The position numbers and the translations under genes are program-made. 64,000 nt of DNA, taken from NCBI RefSeq assembly GCF_932526225.1, contig NC_064039.1, forward strand, positions 7,687,459 to 7,751,458, given 5' to 3'. This DNA is from Nematostella vectensis (taxonomy: Eukaryota; Cnidaria; Anthozoa; Actiniaria; Edwardsiidae). Below are positions 37,451 through 55,500 of the stretch, in pieces (the stretch's first letter is position 1; every line of letters starts with the position of its first letter). Under the pieces are notes generated by a model. That model searched no databases. It was not told where the DNA came from and saw nothing but the letters and a program-made list of their open reading frames with translations.

Positions 37451-37570
37451 CCTGGCGCCGTGCGAAATATGACAAGACTAGCAGCAGGCTACTTCAACTC
37501 TCAAATTACCCAATTGCGTAATGCAAATCGATCTTCAGAATAAAGTCACAATCGCATTTAAGTTTGGTTT

Positions 37571-38365
37571 TCACTTGGACGTAAGCGTAAGCGCACCGCA
37601 CCGATTTTCGCTGGGAAGTAAGCGCAAGAGAACGCTTTTAGGATCGAATATAACTTTTTGCCATAAACTTTGTTAACATCGCCTTAAATTCGTTCTTTTT
37701 GGCAAGATGATTAAAGTCGACGGCCTTAACATTTTCGTAATGTTTTCTTGCTGGTGATGACGTCACATAATAGATCACGTGACAAAAAAGTTTTTTGCCT
37801 TTCCGCCGGTGGGGAAAACAGCTTGGACAAAGATGTTTACTAAATAAGTGTTGACTTTATGTGTGTCATATGATAGCGTTTTAGCATCCAAACTTTTCTC
37901 TGCCGTTAACAAGATATTAATTATTTTGTTAAGTCACGTGACCTGCTGCGAATTAAAATGTTGATTTGTGACAAACAGATAAAACTTTTCTTGCCGGTTA
38001 AGACATCAGTGTGCAGATGTGTTTCAAAGGAACATAAAAACATGCGATGTTTTCTTTTTTATAGCGTATCCACCAGCGCAGAATTTTTGGAAATATTGAT
38101 TTGCAAAAGTCACGTGATCGGCTGGATGACGTCATTACTCAAAATAAAACATTACCAATCAGCTAACATTGCCGAGTTTGATGTTTTGACCAAAAATGGT
38201 GCATTTAAGGCAATGTTAACTCACTTTAAGGCAACTTTTAAAATTTCAACTGTTTTAGCTTAGGATCCAAGCCTTAATACACTTGAGCGCTGCTTGATTT
38301 TCTTGCGTTTGCGCTTGTGTTTGACCTATTCTCACTTGTCTTTCGCTTCCGCTTGCGCTTGCGTT
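37571..38365. mobile_element. Possible foldback element with GTAAGCG-rich ends
   Basis: The left end (CACTTGGACGTAAGCG, then TAAGCGC) and the right end read in reverse complement (AACGCAAGCGCAAGCGG, then CAAGTGAGAATAGG) are both hexamer-like AAGCGC-rich. Further inward, TAGGATC and GCCATAAACTTTGTTAACAT on the left face a related TTAGGATCC and GTTAACTCACTTTAAGG on the right. The interior contains CACGTG- and TGACGTCA-like sites several times. No target duplication found. An open frame of 101 codons inside has no recognisable content. Confidence 0.4.
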
Positions 38366-38385
38366 AAAATACAATTTAATTTTAA

Positions 38386-38516
<131 letters not shown>

Positions 38517-38629
38517 AAAATGAGAACAATTTTCCTACAATTCAAATGCAGAAGTGCTTTAAGAGTTTGATTTGAGAGTAGTATTAGATGAAAAGCGAGC
38601 TTGGTTTGAGAGTTTGAGAGTGACAAATG

Positions 38630-38815
38630 AAACTTGGAATCCGAAATCCATGCTACTGGATTTCGGAATCCACAGACTAGGATCCGGAAGACTTAAGCTG
38701 GAATCCGGAATACAAGAATCCTGGAAAACAAAAATGGAATCCGGAATCCACCGGAAAAAAAACCCACATGGAATCCGGAATCCACAACTAGGATCCAGAA
38801 TCCAGAACCCAATTG
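38630..38815 (+). repeat. Degenerate GGAATCCGGAATCCA repeat
   Basis: GGAATCCGGAATCCA and close variants occur about six times over 180 bases with variable spacers. Short open frames here are by-products. Confidence 0.7.
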
Positions 38816-39288
38816 AAGATCCTGTCATCGAGCGAGAGAGTTGTATTTTTCAAAAGCGAAGTTGAAAAGCAAAAGCGTTGCGACTTGGGAGTCTGTTTTT
38901 GATTTTCAAGTTGTAGCCCGATAATGGAGAGCGATTTCAAAGTTAGAATTCGATGATAGACTACAATTTGAAAGTTGGAGTTCAATTACAGATTGCACTG
39001 AATTTGATAGTTGAAGTCACAAGTGAAATTCAAACTAAAGTTCAAGGGTGGCCGGCCTGGGATTCCGTATTACACTGATGCCTGAGTATCTTCATATCAT
39101 TTTTTTTGGGAAAGCCGGTAGGTTTGAAACATGATTCATAGTTAAAGTCCAAAATCCTTTTGCTATGGACGTTTGTTTGTGTCTTGGAATATGTCCCTGC
39201 TGATTTTTATTGTTGTTGTTGTTGTTTTTGTGTATTGGGGGGGGAGAAGAGAACATCTCTAATTCTACAAAATTTTGATAGTAAAAAA

Positions 39289-39326
39289 TGCTGGCTCCGC
39301 TTTTAGGCAGTGCCTAAATCTATATA
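39289..39326 (+). repeat. Dispersed TTTAGGCAGTGCCTAAA hairpin repeat, copy 2
   Basis: TGCTGGCTCCGC, the TTTAGGCAGTGCCTAAA palindrome, then TCTATATA. Same strand as 35,185; opposite strand to 45,541. Confidence 0.8.
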
Positions 39327-40048
39327 ATAGACTGTTGTTTTGTAATCTTCAAAGGGAAAATATATAAAGCAGCTGACAAACCTTTTTTTTCGTCGACTGG
39401 TGGTCGAAGTTGTACACGTAAGCGGGGTATCGGAGTCAGCTAGTCCCGACAGGAAAAAAAATGAAACGGAAAAGTGATGACAAATACAGCATAAGATTCA
39501 TCTGTTGTTTAACTTCACATTGGATTTTCTATCTGAATCTATGATTTTTCTCTAAATTACACGCGGATCTTGTGTAAATCTCAAGCTATAACGAAGACAG
39601 GTAAAAATTAATTCATTTCCTACATCTCCAAAACTGTCTAGATTTTGATTTCGCGGATAATAGTAAAACATTCTAGCACTTTCAGAGACAACTCATTAGA
39701 GCAAAACAAAGCTCTATAGACAGCGTTATCCTGAATTAATTGACTTTGTATTTGAACAAAAGTGTGACAAAAAGTCAACAATTATCTAAATGGGGATGCG
39801 CCAACGCCAATTGATCAACCTATTAACGGATTCTATACCGTACTTATTCAAGTTTCTATATCTACATTTAATTTGCTGGTTTGCTCTTTCACAATTTACT
39901 AGTATTTTGACGTTCACAACCGAGTCTATTTTTAATAGGAACCAACACCAAAATGGTATAAGAGACATTTTGACAGTGTCCATTAGTATTTTTTACAAGG
40001 GTACGATGGAGGAGTTAATTGATCACGTGATTCAAGACGTGACAGTGT

Positions 40049-44637
<4,589 letters not shown>

Positions 44638-45296
44638 GACCAGAAAGAACGAAAATTCTATTCAGAAACTTGCTTTCGGGTGTGTTGTTGTATTAACCAG
44701 CTATTACAGACGCTTTCTGTTAAAAAACAAGGTATCTATCGAGCTATAATTGTATTGTTAGTTTTAATTCAATAACAAACAGGAAGGCCTCCTTGGAGGG
44801 GTCCATCGGTTAGCTCTTTTGTGTCATTGCTTTGCGCTTCCTCTATTTTGTTAACTCTTAAACAAGGGATCACCTGCAATAAACGCAAAAAGAGTTTCGA
44901 TGCAAAATTCTGAACACATAACGCATAATTATATACTGACCAAATGCAAAATTAAAAAGGCCTCGACACTATTAAGAATAATGTGAAAAAAACAGCATTG
45001 AAATGCTATTTAAACGCAGGCTTGGAGCAAGTGTATATCGGCGATTAGTTGGTTTAGCCTGGACCATATGTCACCCAAGTGGCAGTAATAGGATCATATT
45101 AATTGCAATCCCACTATGTTCCCATGTAAACCACTCGCTCCCCGAATAGCCCCTAAAATTTTCGCTTAGCTTACAATTGCAATGCTCATATATTTTATTT
45201 CATTACTTTTTCGCAATCTCGATTACCAATTTCTAGATTTGTTCGCAGTTTTTTTTTTTTGATACTCGTCAAGAGGGAATACCCTTGTACTCTCGC

Positions 45297-45404
45297 AGTT
45301 CTTCAGCGGTCCAACAGGCATAGCGGTCCAACATATGATAGGGATAGCGGTCCAACATATGATAGGGATAGTGGTCCAACATATGATAGGGATAGTGGCC
45401 CAAC
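45297..45404 (+). repeat. 24-bp minisatellite, about 4 units
   Basis: The unit is AGCGGTCCAACA followed by TATGATAGGGAT, with G-to-A and T-to-C variants in later copies. It repeats about four times with a 24-base period; the first copy is partial. Confidence 0.9.
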
Positions 45405-45540
45405 GTGATATTTCCTGCAATATTTGATTCCTTATCTGTTGCGTATAGGATATTATTTTCATTTCCATGTTTTCTTAAATATTTTCCTTCAGGTTCTTTC
45501 TGTCATAATACACAGGCTTTGATTGGTTATTAATGATGAT

Positions 45541-45578
45541 ATATAGATTTAGGCACTGCCTAAAAGCGGAGCCAGCAT
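45541..45578 (-). repeat. Dispersed hairpin repeat, copy 3 (inverted)
   Basis: TATAGATTTAGGCACTGCC followed by TAAAAGCGGAGCCAGCA on the plus strand, which is the reverse complement of the 39,289 copy. The GGCTCCGCT core also abuts the TTA microsatellite at 48,515. Confidence 0.8.
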
Positions 45579-45979
45579 TGAAAGAATGTTTTTTAAATGA
45601 GTTTTAAAAAAGCAATTTTACTGTCATGTAATTTTGAATTGTGTTGGCCCCTTCAAATGGATCAAGCAAGCACTCATTCAATGATATTAAATATGCAGTA
45701 TGAAAGTACTAAACCTTGGTGTAAAAAAGGCTGTCAAAGTTCAAGGTACCTTAGTTGATGAGAATATTTTTCAAGTGTCTAACGGTCAATTCTTATTTGT
45801 TCCACTATGCGTATTATTTTTATCAAAACAGTATAACAATCTTTGACCTTGTGAAGAATATATCAAGGATGTAACAGCATTCCAAAGATTTAAACGCCAT
45901 ACTGTAGGTTCCATGTACTACAACTGATTATTCAGAAGAATGTGTTGAAATTAATACATATTAGTACACCCACCCTTTG

Positions 45980-47005
45980 GCCAGTTGTTTTTAGAAACCC
46001 TGGATCCACCCATACTAGCCACTCAAAAATGAATGCAATGGACTTATGTTTGGGGTTAGAGAGCAATAAATAAACAGAAAGTCAATGGGGAGTTGAAAGG
46101 GAGAAATGTGACTATTTGAAAAAAATGTGAATCTACTTTAAAAAAATATATGACAAAAATACAATAATAGCTTGGCTGAGCACTTTCCAAACATTTTCCT
46201 CTTTCCCTATTACCTTTAGGTTTGATATAAAAACTGTTTTCTTTACAGATTTATTATTGAAAAAGCACAAGTTTGTTATTATCTTTTTATAATTTATTAA
46301 GTAAGTACCTTGCCCTAATAAAAACCCTTTTATAGAAGTTCCATTAATGTACACTTGCATCAAAGCTACATTCTGACCGGCTTTGCCATTGCAAAGAAAC
46401 AAATAATTGTGAAACAGCATTCCAAAGATAGAATGATATAGTTAGATACATTCAGGTGCCACTTACTAGTGATACTCCATCACCAAGGAAATTAAAATCC
46501 ACAAATATATACCTCAGTCATGCATAACATTTTGGTGAACCAACCCCTTAGCATGGCGGCCTGCTGTTTCTTTCTTTATTTTTTTTATTTTTACAGAAAC
46601 CCTGCAGCTGGATCCACACATGCTAATGCTACTACAAAATTAAATGAAATCAAATGGAGGAGAAAAAATTGACTTGGGAAACAAGTTAAAAGAAAAAATC
46701 TTGATATTACTGATTAGTGCTAAATGAAAATGTCTAGTTTCAAACCTAACCTACGTTAATTGTTTCAGGGTGCAGAGGGGAAACAGCAAATAATTATCAA
46801 TTGCATATAAAAATAGTCAGATAGTTAAAAAAATAAACTGGGACTATATTTTTGATAAAAACTTTAACAGTAATGCAACAACTTGATTGAGCACTCTCAT
46901 AACATTTCCCCTTTTCTCATTATCTTCAGGTTGATAATAAATGTTTTACAGATTTACAGTATCATTGACACAAAGCATCTTGCATTAAAAACCCTATTAC
47001 ACTTA
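45980..47005. repeat. Diverged tandem duplication, two units of about 0.6-0.7 kb
   Basis: Blocks near 45,990 (AGAAACCCTGGATCCACCCA) and 46,160-46,340 (GAGCACTTTCCAAACATTTT and ACAGATTTATTATTGA) reappear in order near 46,598 (AGAAACCCTGCAGCTGGATC) and 46,890-47,000 (GAGCACTCTCATAACATTTC and ACAGATTTACAGTATCATTG). Heavily diverged, no coding content. Confidence 0.55.
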
Positions 47006-47429
47006 TACCTGCTGTAAGTCAAAGTAAGTAATCCCGGCTACATTTGCCTATTCTTATGCCTTCCAGCCTTTAGCATCAATCATGACCCTCAGGTAGTCCT
47101 TGGTTGGTTTTACCTAAATAAAAGTGAAAACAATTAACTTGGGTATTTGTTTTTCTTTCAAGTTAATATTTTCATCATCCCATTATATAACCTTACTAAT
47201 TTTCTATAACTATTTGAATTAAAAAATAAATAAACACATTAGTTAGTATGCAAGATGCAGACAATATATGCTTGAGCAAAAAAAATATGTAGGTTGCATT
47301 TTTGGATTTTATTTTCGATGAACAAATTATCTTGTAATTTTAATTTTGCCGATAGAATGTCAGTAGAGCGAGTTTGAAGCCCGCCACAAATTGTGTTTCT
47401 CTCTCTGTATAAAAATATTTTTATAATTA

Positions 47430-47565
47430 AAATAAAGGAAGACTCAAACACAATATTACATGGTCTAAAGTTTTATTTTTCACGATAAAGTATTTTTTCG
47501 CTAACATATAAATTCCCCCATACATTCCTTTATAAACCACTGATAGTAGCCTTGGGGTGCCTGTG
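47430..47565 (+). repeat. Dispersed repeat, copy 2 (partner at 0.7 kb)
   Basis: Diverged same-strand copy of 712-825 (ATAAAGGAAGACTCAA ... TAGCCTTGGGGTGCCTGTGG). Confidence 0.6.
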
Positions 47566-48407
47566 GTGCCGGAAGGCTGTTCCAATCTGGAATAGTGTTG
47601 GAGGAAAATGAAAGCTTGTAAACATCTGTACTCTAAAAACATATGTATAAATCGAGCAAGCTAAGTGTCATTAATACAGTAGCAAGACTACTACGTATTT
47701 TTGTCGTTAAATTCTTACTTACCGTGAGGAATATACGCCTGAATTAATAGAACTTGTAAGTAAGTATTTACGAAGTTAACATTTTCTTGGCGATTGTCAG
47801 TTGAATAAAAGCCATTCAAGTGCCAAAATTATAAGCCAATCGGAATTCAAGTAGATGGTATTTTAGCCAATCAAAACAAGGATAGATGACATTGATATGT
47901 CGTCTTGACGTCATACTAAAGCTGGTACGGTGTTTTAGTTTGAGCGATTGGTTTTGGGAAAAAATCCAACAAACGAGCATTATAAAAGCACAACAATAAA
48001 TGAAAAAAATGTCATATTTTCAATACAAACCATCGTCAAAAACTCACCTTGGCAGTGTGTTTTTTTTGGTCGCTTTATGTTTGTCACCTAGAGGTTGTGT
48101 TCGCTTTTTGTTGTAAACCGTGATCTTTCTGCTAGCAAGGAATTCGTCAACACAAGTGAATGGTTTTTATAGCTGAAAACAGACATCAATCCAAAGCCTT
48201 TTCCTCTCTTTTCCTCTTACTTCAGACAAAACGTTTCCTCAAAAACTTCAACCCATTTGAATCCGCTTATTTTCTCATTGAATAGTATTTTCAAGCTGCC
48301 TTTCTTCTGTGAACATACGAACTTTGCAGCACAAAGCGAGGCGGTAAAAAACACACAACAGCGTAAGATCGAGTGGGGTCTGGGAGTTGCACGATTGACT
48401 GGATGGA

Positions 48408-48523
48408 TGGATTGTGACACCACAGGGTAACCGCGCGATGACCACAAAACCAAGTCGCATAGCTATACCATATTTCTATACCTATGGAGCTCCGCGCGCG
48501 GCCTGCAGCCGCGCTGGCTCCGC
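48408..48523 (-). repeat. Dispersed repeat, copy 2 (partner at 32.8 kb)
   Basis: Read on the minus strand: AGCGGAGCC, GCGCGCGGAGC, CCATAGGTATAG, then GGTCATCGCGCGG, matching 32,838-32,935 in order. It directly abuts the TTA microsatellite, which may be this family's tail. Confidence 0.6.
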
Positions 48524-48665
<142 letters not shown>

Positions 48666-49505
48666 GGGGCCTGGGAAAAGAGAATAGGAGGGAGAGCATC
48701 TCACGATTCAGATCTCTCCCCTCGCATTCGGCATATGCGGCAAACTCATTCCCAGCCTCGCGCGCCAAGGTCCACCCCTCTCATTACCCAGGGGCAAGGA
48801 TAAACATAACTAGAGGACTAGACCCTGGTGAGCGATCGCAAACCTGGCGACCTAGGCTATGATGAAATGTATGAGAAAGACTCTACCATCCCTATAGCTG
48901 AAGACAGCGGAATTATTAAGGATAGCAGGCGACCTTTTGTGTATTCTGCTGTGCTTGAACTCTAAGATGTGAATGAAAAGTTAGCTGTCTGATTTATTTG
49001 GCTTATCTTTGATGTTGCTTTGCTCTTTTGAAAAGACCTTATGGGAGAGAGTGCGTGGGTCTTGATGACTTCCTCCGTCTGAAAAGGATTCAGGCACTTA
49101 GCAGTCAGGAAGTCGAGAACACGTATACTATAAATATACCCTGATGTATTAAAATAAACTCTGAATACTCTGATTGCAACACTCTTGTTACAGCACATAG
49201 ATTTTTGAGCGCCCAAAACTTTAATTGAAATAGCTGCTAACAGCAGGCGCTAACACAGGGGGCGCGCAACCCCCTTGACGGCAAAAAAGTTGGTCTTTTC
49301 TTAAATATTATGTTTTTTCCATATAATGACTCGCACCCCACCCCCATCCCACCCCCAGCCAATCCAGTGTTAGCGCCTGTACAGATAAACATGATATTTT
49401 GGCTAATGGATAATCAATCGTCAAGCGGCTGATTTGACGTTTCAGCCAAATGCTCAACGCCGCTGTAAACACCCCACTCATGCTAAACGAAATTTTTTAT
49501 ACCTT

Positions 49506-52500
49506 TCACTTTCCATGGCAACTAAGATTATACAGATTGGAAAACAGAGTATCTGGCGCATCTAGTAGGTCACGTGGTGGCTCGCTCTCGACTACTCGTC
49601 CGCTATCCATGACTAGCACTTTATCACACTCTAGCACCGTATGGATGCGGTGCGCGATGACTATCAGAGTGCAGTCCTGAAATGCGTGCTTGATCGCCCC
49701 CTGTATGACCCGCTCAGTATGCATATCCACATTAGCTGTCGCCTCGTCAATAATAACAATCTTATTACGCGTCAGAAACGCGCGCATCAGGCCTATTAAT
49801 TGTCGCTGACCACAGCTCAGATTGCTTCCGGACTCAGCTAAATGGAACTGAAGCTTTCCTGGTAGCTCTTTCACAAAGCTGTCGAGTTGTAGCACACTCA
49901 GCGCTTGCCAGATCTCCTCGTCTGTCAGCCTGTTGAAGAAGTCAAGGTTTCGCCTTAAAGAGCCACTGAATACCACTGGGTTTTGCGGTATCACCGATAT
50001 ACAGCTTCGCGCCTTGAAGATGTTAATGTTGCGAGTATTTATCCCGTCAACGACAATTCTTCCTTGAATTTCTTCTATTTGCATAAGCGCGTTCAGAATT
50101 GAGGTTTTTCCCGCGCCAGTTCTACCTACAATCCCGACCTTGCCATTTGCGGGAACTTCAATATTGATATCACTCAATGCAAATGATGTGCTTCCTTTGT
50201 ACCGCAATGATAAATCTTCCAATCGAATGGCTCCTTTGGAAGGCCAGTCACGTGGTGGAGTTCCTTTGCTTTCATGCCCAGGCTCACTCGGCAGGCTGGT
50301 GTAGGATAAGACGCGTTGCACGGATATCATATGGTTCTGTGTCATGGTGAATTCACGGACCGCCCACTGCACGATACCGCCAAGCTGAATAGCGTAGGTA
50401 AGGGCGAGACCTGCCAGTGCTGTAATACAGCCAGACACTTGTGTTAGAAATACAAACAGACACTTGTGATAGAAATACAGACACTTGTGTTAGAAATACA
50501 GACACTTGTGATAGAAATACAGACACTTGTGTTAGAAATACAGACAGACATTTGTGTTAGAAATACAGACAGACACTTGTGTAACAAATACAGACAGACA
50601 TTTGTTTTAGAATCAAGACAGACATTTTTGTGAGCAATACAGACAGACAATTATGTTAGGAATACAAACACTTGTGTTAAAATTACAGACAGACACTTGT
50701 GATAGAAATACAGACGGACACTTGTGTTAGAAATACAGACATACACTTGTGTTAGAAATACAGATAGACACTTGTGTTAGAAATACAGACAGACATTTGT
50801 GTTAGAAATACAGACAGACACTTGTGTTAGAAACACAGACAGACACTTGTGTTAGAAATACAGACATACACTTGTGTTAGAAATACAGATAGACACTTGT
50901 GTTAGAAATACAAACAGACACTTGTGTTAGAATTACAGACAGACACTTGTGATAGAAATACAGACAGACACTTGTGTTAGAAATACAGACATACATTTGT
51001 TTTAGATTCAAGACAGACATTTTTGTGAGCAATACAGACAGACACTTTTGTTAGGAATACAGACATACATTTGTTTTAGAATCAAGACAGACATTTTTGT
51101 GAGCAATACAGACAGACACTTTTGTAAGGAATACAGACAGACATTTGTTTTAGAAATACAGACAGACATTTTTGTGAGCAATACAGACAGACACTTGTGT
51201 TAGGAATACAAACAGACACTTGTGATAGAAATGCAGACAGACACTTGTGTTAGAAATACAGGCAGACACTTGTGTTAGAATTAGAGACATATACTTGTGC
51301 TAGAAATACAGACAAACACTAGTATTAGAGAAACAGACAGGCAATTGTGCTAGAAATTGGCAAGCAGATCGACAATAAGTATTGTTACTCGCCTGGGTCT
51401 GTCGAGAGCAACACAGATCCGGTTCCAATGGCTGCCACGTACAGCACACACAGGAATTCAAGTCTTAGTGCTAGCCATCGAGAACATCCCAGCAACAGCA
51501 ACCACGCGCGGCTATGGTCATCTTGGTATCTGAAAAGTACAAAAAAGGGCTTTTTGGTGATTCTGGGATCCTATCTTAGTGTCTCAAACGAGTGTCTCAA
51601 ACAACTCGAAAACTGAATGGCATAGCTACTATCATTCGACAAGCCTATGGAAGTCAGAAGCAAAACTTTGGGCTGAGCCCCAAACATTGTGCTCCATTAT
51701 CTTTTTTCACCCATATACCCCCTCCCCCCCCATAAAAAATGAACAGTGCCTAAGAAACTTTTATTTTACCTGAAAAGCGTTTCTTGGAATCGCCGCTGCA
51801 TCTTCATTGTGCGGATGGTCACAAGACCCTGCAAAGTAGCGGAGAAGTGCGAGTACACTGGACTTCTATTCACAGCCTCAAGTCGACTCACCTCCATCGA
51901 CGTCTTTAGATAATACCTACTTAGGAGACCAAATACTAACCCCAGCGGTACACCCGCTATCAAAACCATATAGTTCGCGGTTAATGACAAAATAACGACA
52001 CCAATTACGAACGTGGTATGGTGTATACCATCTAACATGAGCCTTGGCAGCTCTTCGTCCATGATACCGATATCCCTTGAGAATCTATTCAGTATTCGAC
52101 CGGTGGGATTTTCATGGAAGAAGTTCATGGCGACCCGAAGAACGGCATTCGCCATCTTCGTGTGGAGGGTCTGCGAGGCATTCAGGACGACAACGAAGAA
52201 CATGACGGTGTGACCAACAGCAAGCAGGATTGTGATCGCGATCAGAGCACCGTATATCGCGATTGGCTCGATCTTTTTTTGATCCGCTAAACGGAGGTTA
52301 GCCCACCGTGACAGCCACCAGTCCGTCAAGATATAGGAGACTGGGATGAGAAGGAAACATTGATTGAGTATTAGGCTCAAGATAAATTATTACGCTAGTC
52401 ATATATTTAGAACTATCATTGATTTGTAAACACGCGAGTATTCTGACCTTGGAGTGGTGGACATCGAAACACTCGCGTGTAAAACATCATCCTTAAACAC

Positions 52501-55500
52501 GAAACCGCGCTATAAAAGGGTAAGGACCGCCCACAATCGACACCTTTTGAATTCAAATCCGAAGTAAAGATGGCCGGTGGTAACGGAACTCGAAGCGGGA
52601 AAATAAATTGCTTTGATTTGCTCATATATCGTACAATTCATAGGCTAAAATACAACAAATTTAGAAACTTAAAGTAGACTTATACATCTCATATGAAATC
52701 TAGAAGCACAAGAGGAGCTGATTCTCGCAAAAATTTGACCAAGATTTGGAGTTGAATTCGAATTACGCGCCGATTTCTCCGGGCCATTCATGAATCGTCC
52801 TTGTATCCGCCATGTTTACGAGCCCACAATATCTTTACAGCTGCTAAACAGTATAGAACATGCGTGCAATAGTCCCTCGGGATTCGGCTATTGAAGCTAT
52901 TGAGCTATTGAAGAATTTCAGGACGTTATTCATTGATTTTTTGAAATAACTTACCTATACGGAATGCGCTACATGAGAGGCGAGTTGTCGAGTTACCATG
53001 CCTCTACTGACAATCTTTAGCCGTTAACAGCAAGAATAGAAATGGAAACGAGAAATTAAGTCCTACAGTATAGCAATTTTCCTGAAGATTTTAAAATTAT
53101 TTCGCTTTTAGATCGTCTGTTTACAACTTAGAATCTGCAACGTGACTTGCGCAACGGTAGTATATTTATCAATCGCGGCTTGTATCGTGCGATTCGCTCA
53201 TCCTTTTATTAAGTGGTTAGAACAACTTTTTTTTTACAAAAGCTTTGTTATATTACAGGTTTACTTTCAAAGGAGGAATTCTGCAGGGGTCGCTTATAGG
53301 CTATAATGTAGATATTTTAGCTGCCAAGATTGCGAGACTGAGATCGCGAGCGCGTGGAAACGCGGTATGTGGAAACCTTTTGAATATTCCTAGTAGAGTT
53401 TAAGCTATGAATTGTTGTAATTTGAAATAATACAAGCAGGATAGAGTAAAAAATATTTCTCTCCATTCGCATTGTTATTCAAAGCGCTACCGGGAGCTGT
53501 TGTCTGTTCGGAGAGTGAATGACAACTGAAGGTGACAAACGCCTGGCACAGGCCCTTTTATAGCGCGGTTTCGTCTTTAAAGAATGTCGATCAACCTCTC
53601 ATTAATTATTGTTTATAATAGAAAATCCATCGGTTTATTTACAGGAGAATTTCAAAATAACCACCCACGATAGAAGTTTAATACCTTAATTACGATAGTT
53701 TATTGAAGGCATCTCAGCAACATGCTTGAATTAGCCGATGGAAATGGATGCTTTGTGTGACTCGGTATGTGCGGGAGCAGAAAATGACGGCGTGATTGGC
53801 CTTCTTTAGGCCCGGCTAAGAAAGAAAGCGTGTGACCTGTTTCCTTTTTTAGCCACCTTCACAAACAGTGAACGAGCGCCAAATCTTGTGGAAGTGACAA
53901 AGAAATGCTTCTCTTCAAGAGAACGATCTTCCGAACATGCAGCTTTTAAATCTCAAATAATCGATCATCCTACTTTCAAAAACGTTTTTCGATTGCCCGG
54001 CTCTTCAAGTACCTGGACCCTTCTATACGGCTCGGTCCACCTGAGGTCCACCTTGCCGACTTGGGTATCCGCTTAGACCCGGGAAGACTTAGCCTGTGTT
54101 GCAGTCCCATGCCAGCAAAGGCTTTTATTCTCTCGTGCTACCGCTTATCCGGTGCGTGCGCGAAAAGGTCTAAGCCCGTTGGTAAAAGTCGAGGTGACTG
54201 CGTAGGAAACTGCCATATAGGCTAAGGGAAACAGTAACTTGATAGTACAACACTTATACTAACCCTGAGTCAGAGCGATTAAAGCAGCCAGTACGATCAA
54301 GCCCACCACAGGCAAACCAGCCAGGAAATATCGTGAGTAGGTTCTCCATGAGACGGAGGCTGCACTGACGTCATCCTCATCCGCGTACTGTTTGGGGTGT
54401 TCATGCGAAACGTCATATTGCTCTAGATGATAACACCAAATAGAATTATCATGCGAAGCGTCATATTGCTCTAGATGATAACACCAATAGAATTATCATA
54501 CGAAGCGTCATATTGCTCTAGATGGCCTAGATGATAACACCAAATAGAATTATCATGCGAAATGTCATATTGCTCTAGAAGATAATACCAAATAGAATTA
54601 GCACAGTTTGAGCCAGCGTTGCTTCACAGGTATTTTAAGGATTGGCTACAAGTCAAGGTACCTCTTATCAATAACGCTATGCGGTTATATGGAGCATAGA
54701 GCTAAATGAACGACAGTACACCATGCGACAATACGACAATATGTCGATCAACTGCGTGAACGACAATAGGCCATGGCTTGACATAATTGGCCGTAGGGAC
54801 ATGAAGGTGAAAATAAATACACAGATTCTATTTATTGCCAGCTTACCCGAAGTCATCTCTTGTTTCTCGGTCACTTCGTGGTCTTCAGTCACCCAGTGTT
54901 CAAGTTGGGGGCATTTAAGCTCCTCCATCTTTCCCTGCTCACGAATCATCCCGTCCTCCATTACAATCACGTGATTAGCCGCCTTCAAGCACTTCAAATG
55001 GTGTGTGACCACAACTCTGGTGGTTTGCCCTAAAAGCTTCAGTATACATCTATCAAAGACATGGCGCCCAACCGCAGCGTCAACCCTACTTAAAGGGTCG
55101 TCCAGCAAAATTACACTTGCGCGAGAGTACACTGCGCGTGCCAAGCTGATGCGCGAGCACTGACCACCGCTCAGGGTCATACCGCGGGCTCCGATAACAG
55201 TCAAGTCCCTTTCAGGCAGAAACCTAAAGTCGTGTTCTAAAGCGCATGCGTCAACTACTTGTTTATAAAACAGAGAGTCAAACTTCAAGCCAAAAGTGAT
55301 ATTTTCCCGTATCGTTCCAGTGAAGATCCAAGGATTCTGCGGACAATACGACACATGCCCAGATCTCCATATTTGACCCCTGTGTTTTGGAAGTTCGTGG
55401 AGTATTGTGAGGAGAAGTGTGGACTTGCCGCTACCAATTGGACCAGTCACAGCCAATAACCCACCTTGGTTGATCCTAAAGCTCAACCGAGACAAAGAAC

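Noticed and set aside
37958-38263. 101-codon frame
   Set aside because: Lies inside a probable foldback repeat, with no motif or splice context.
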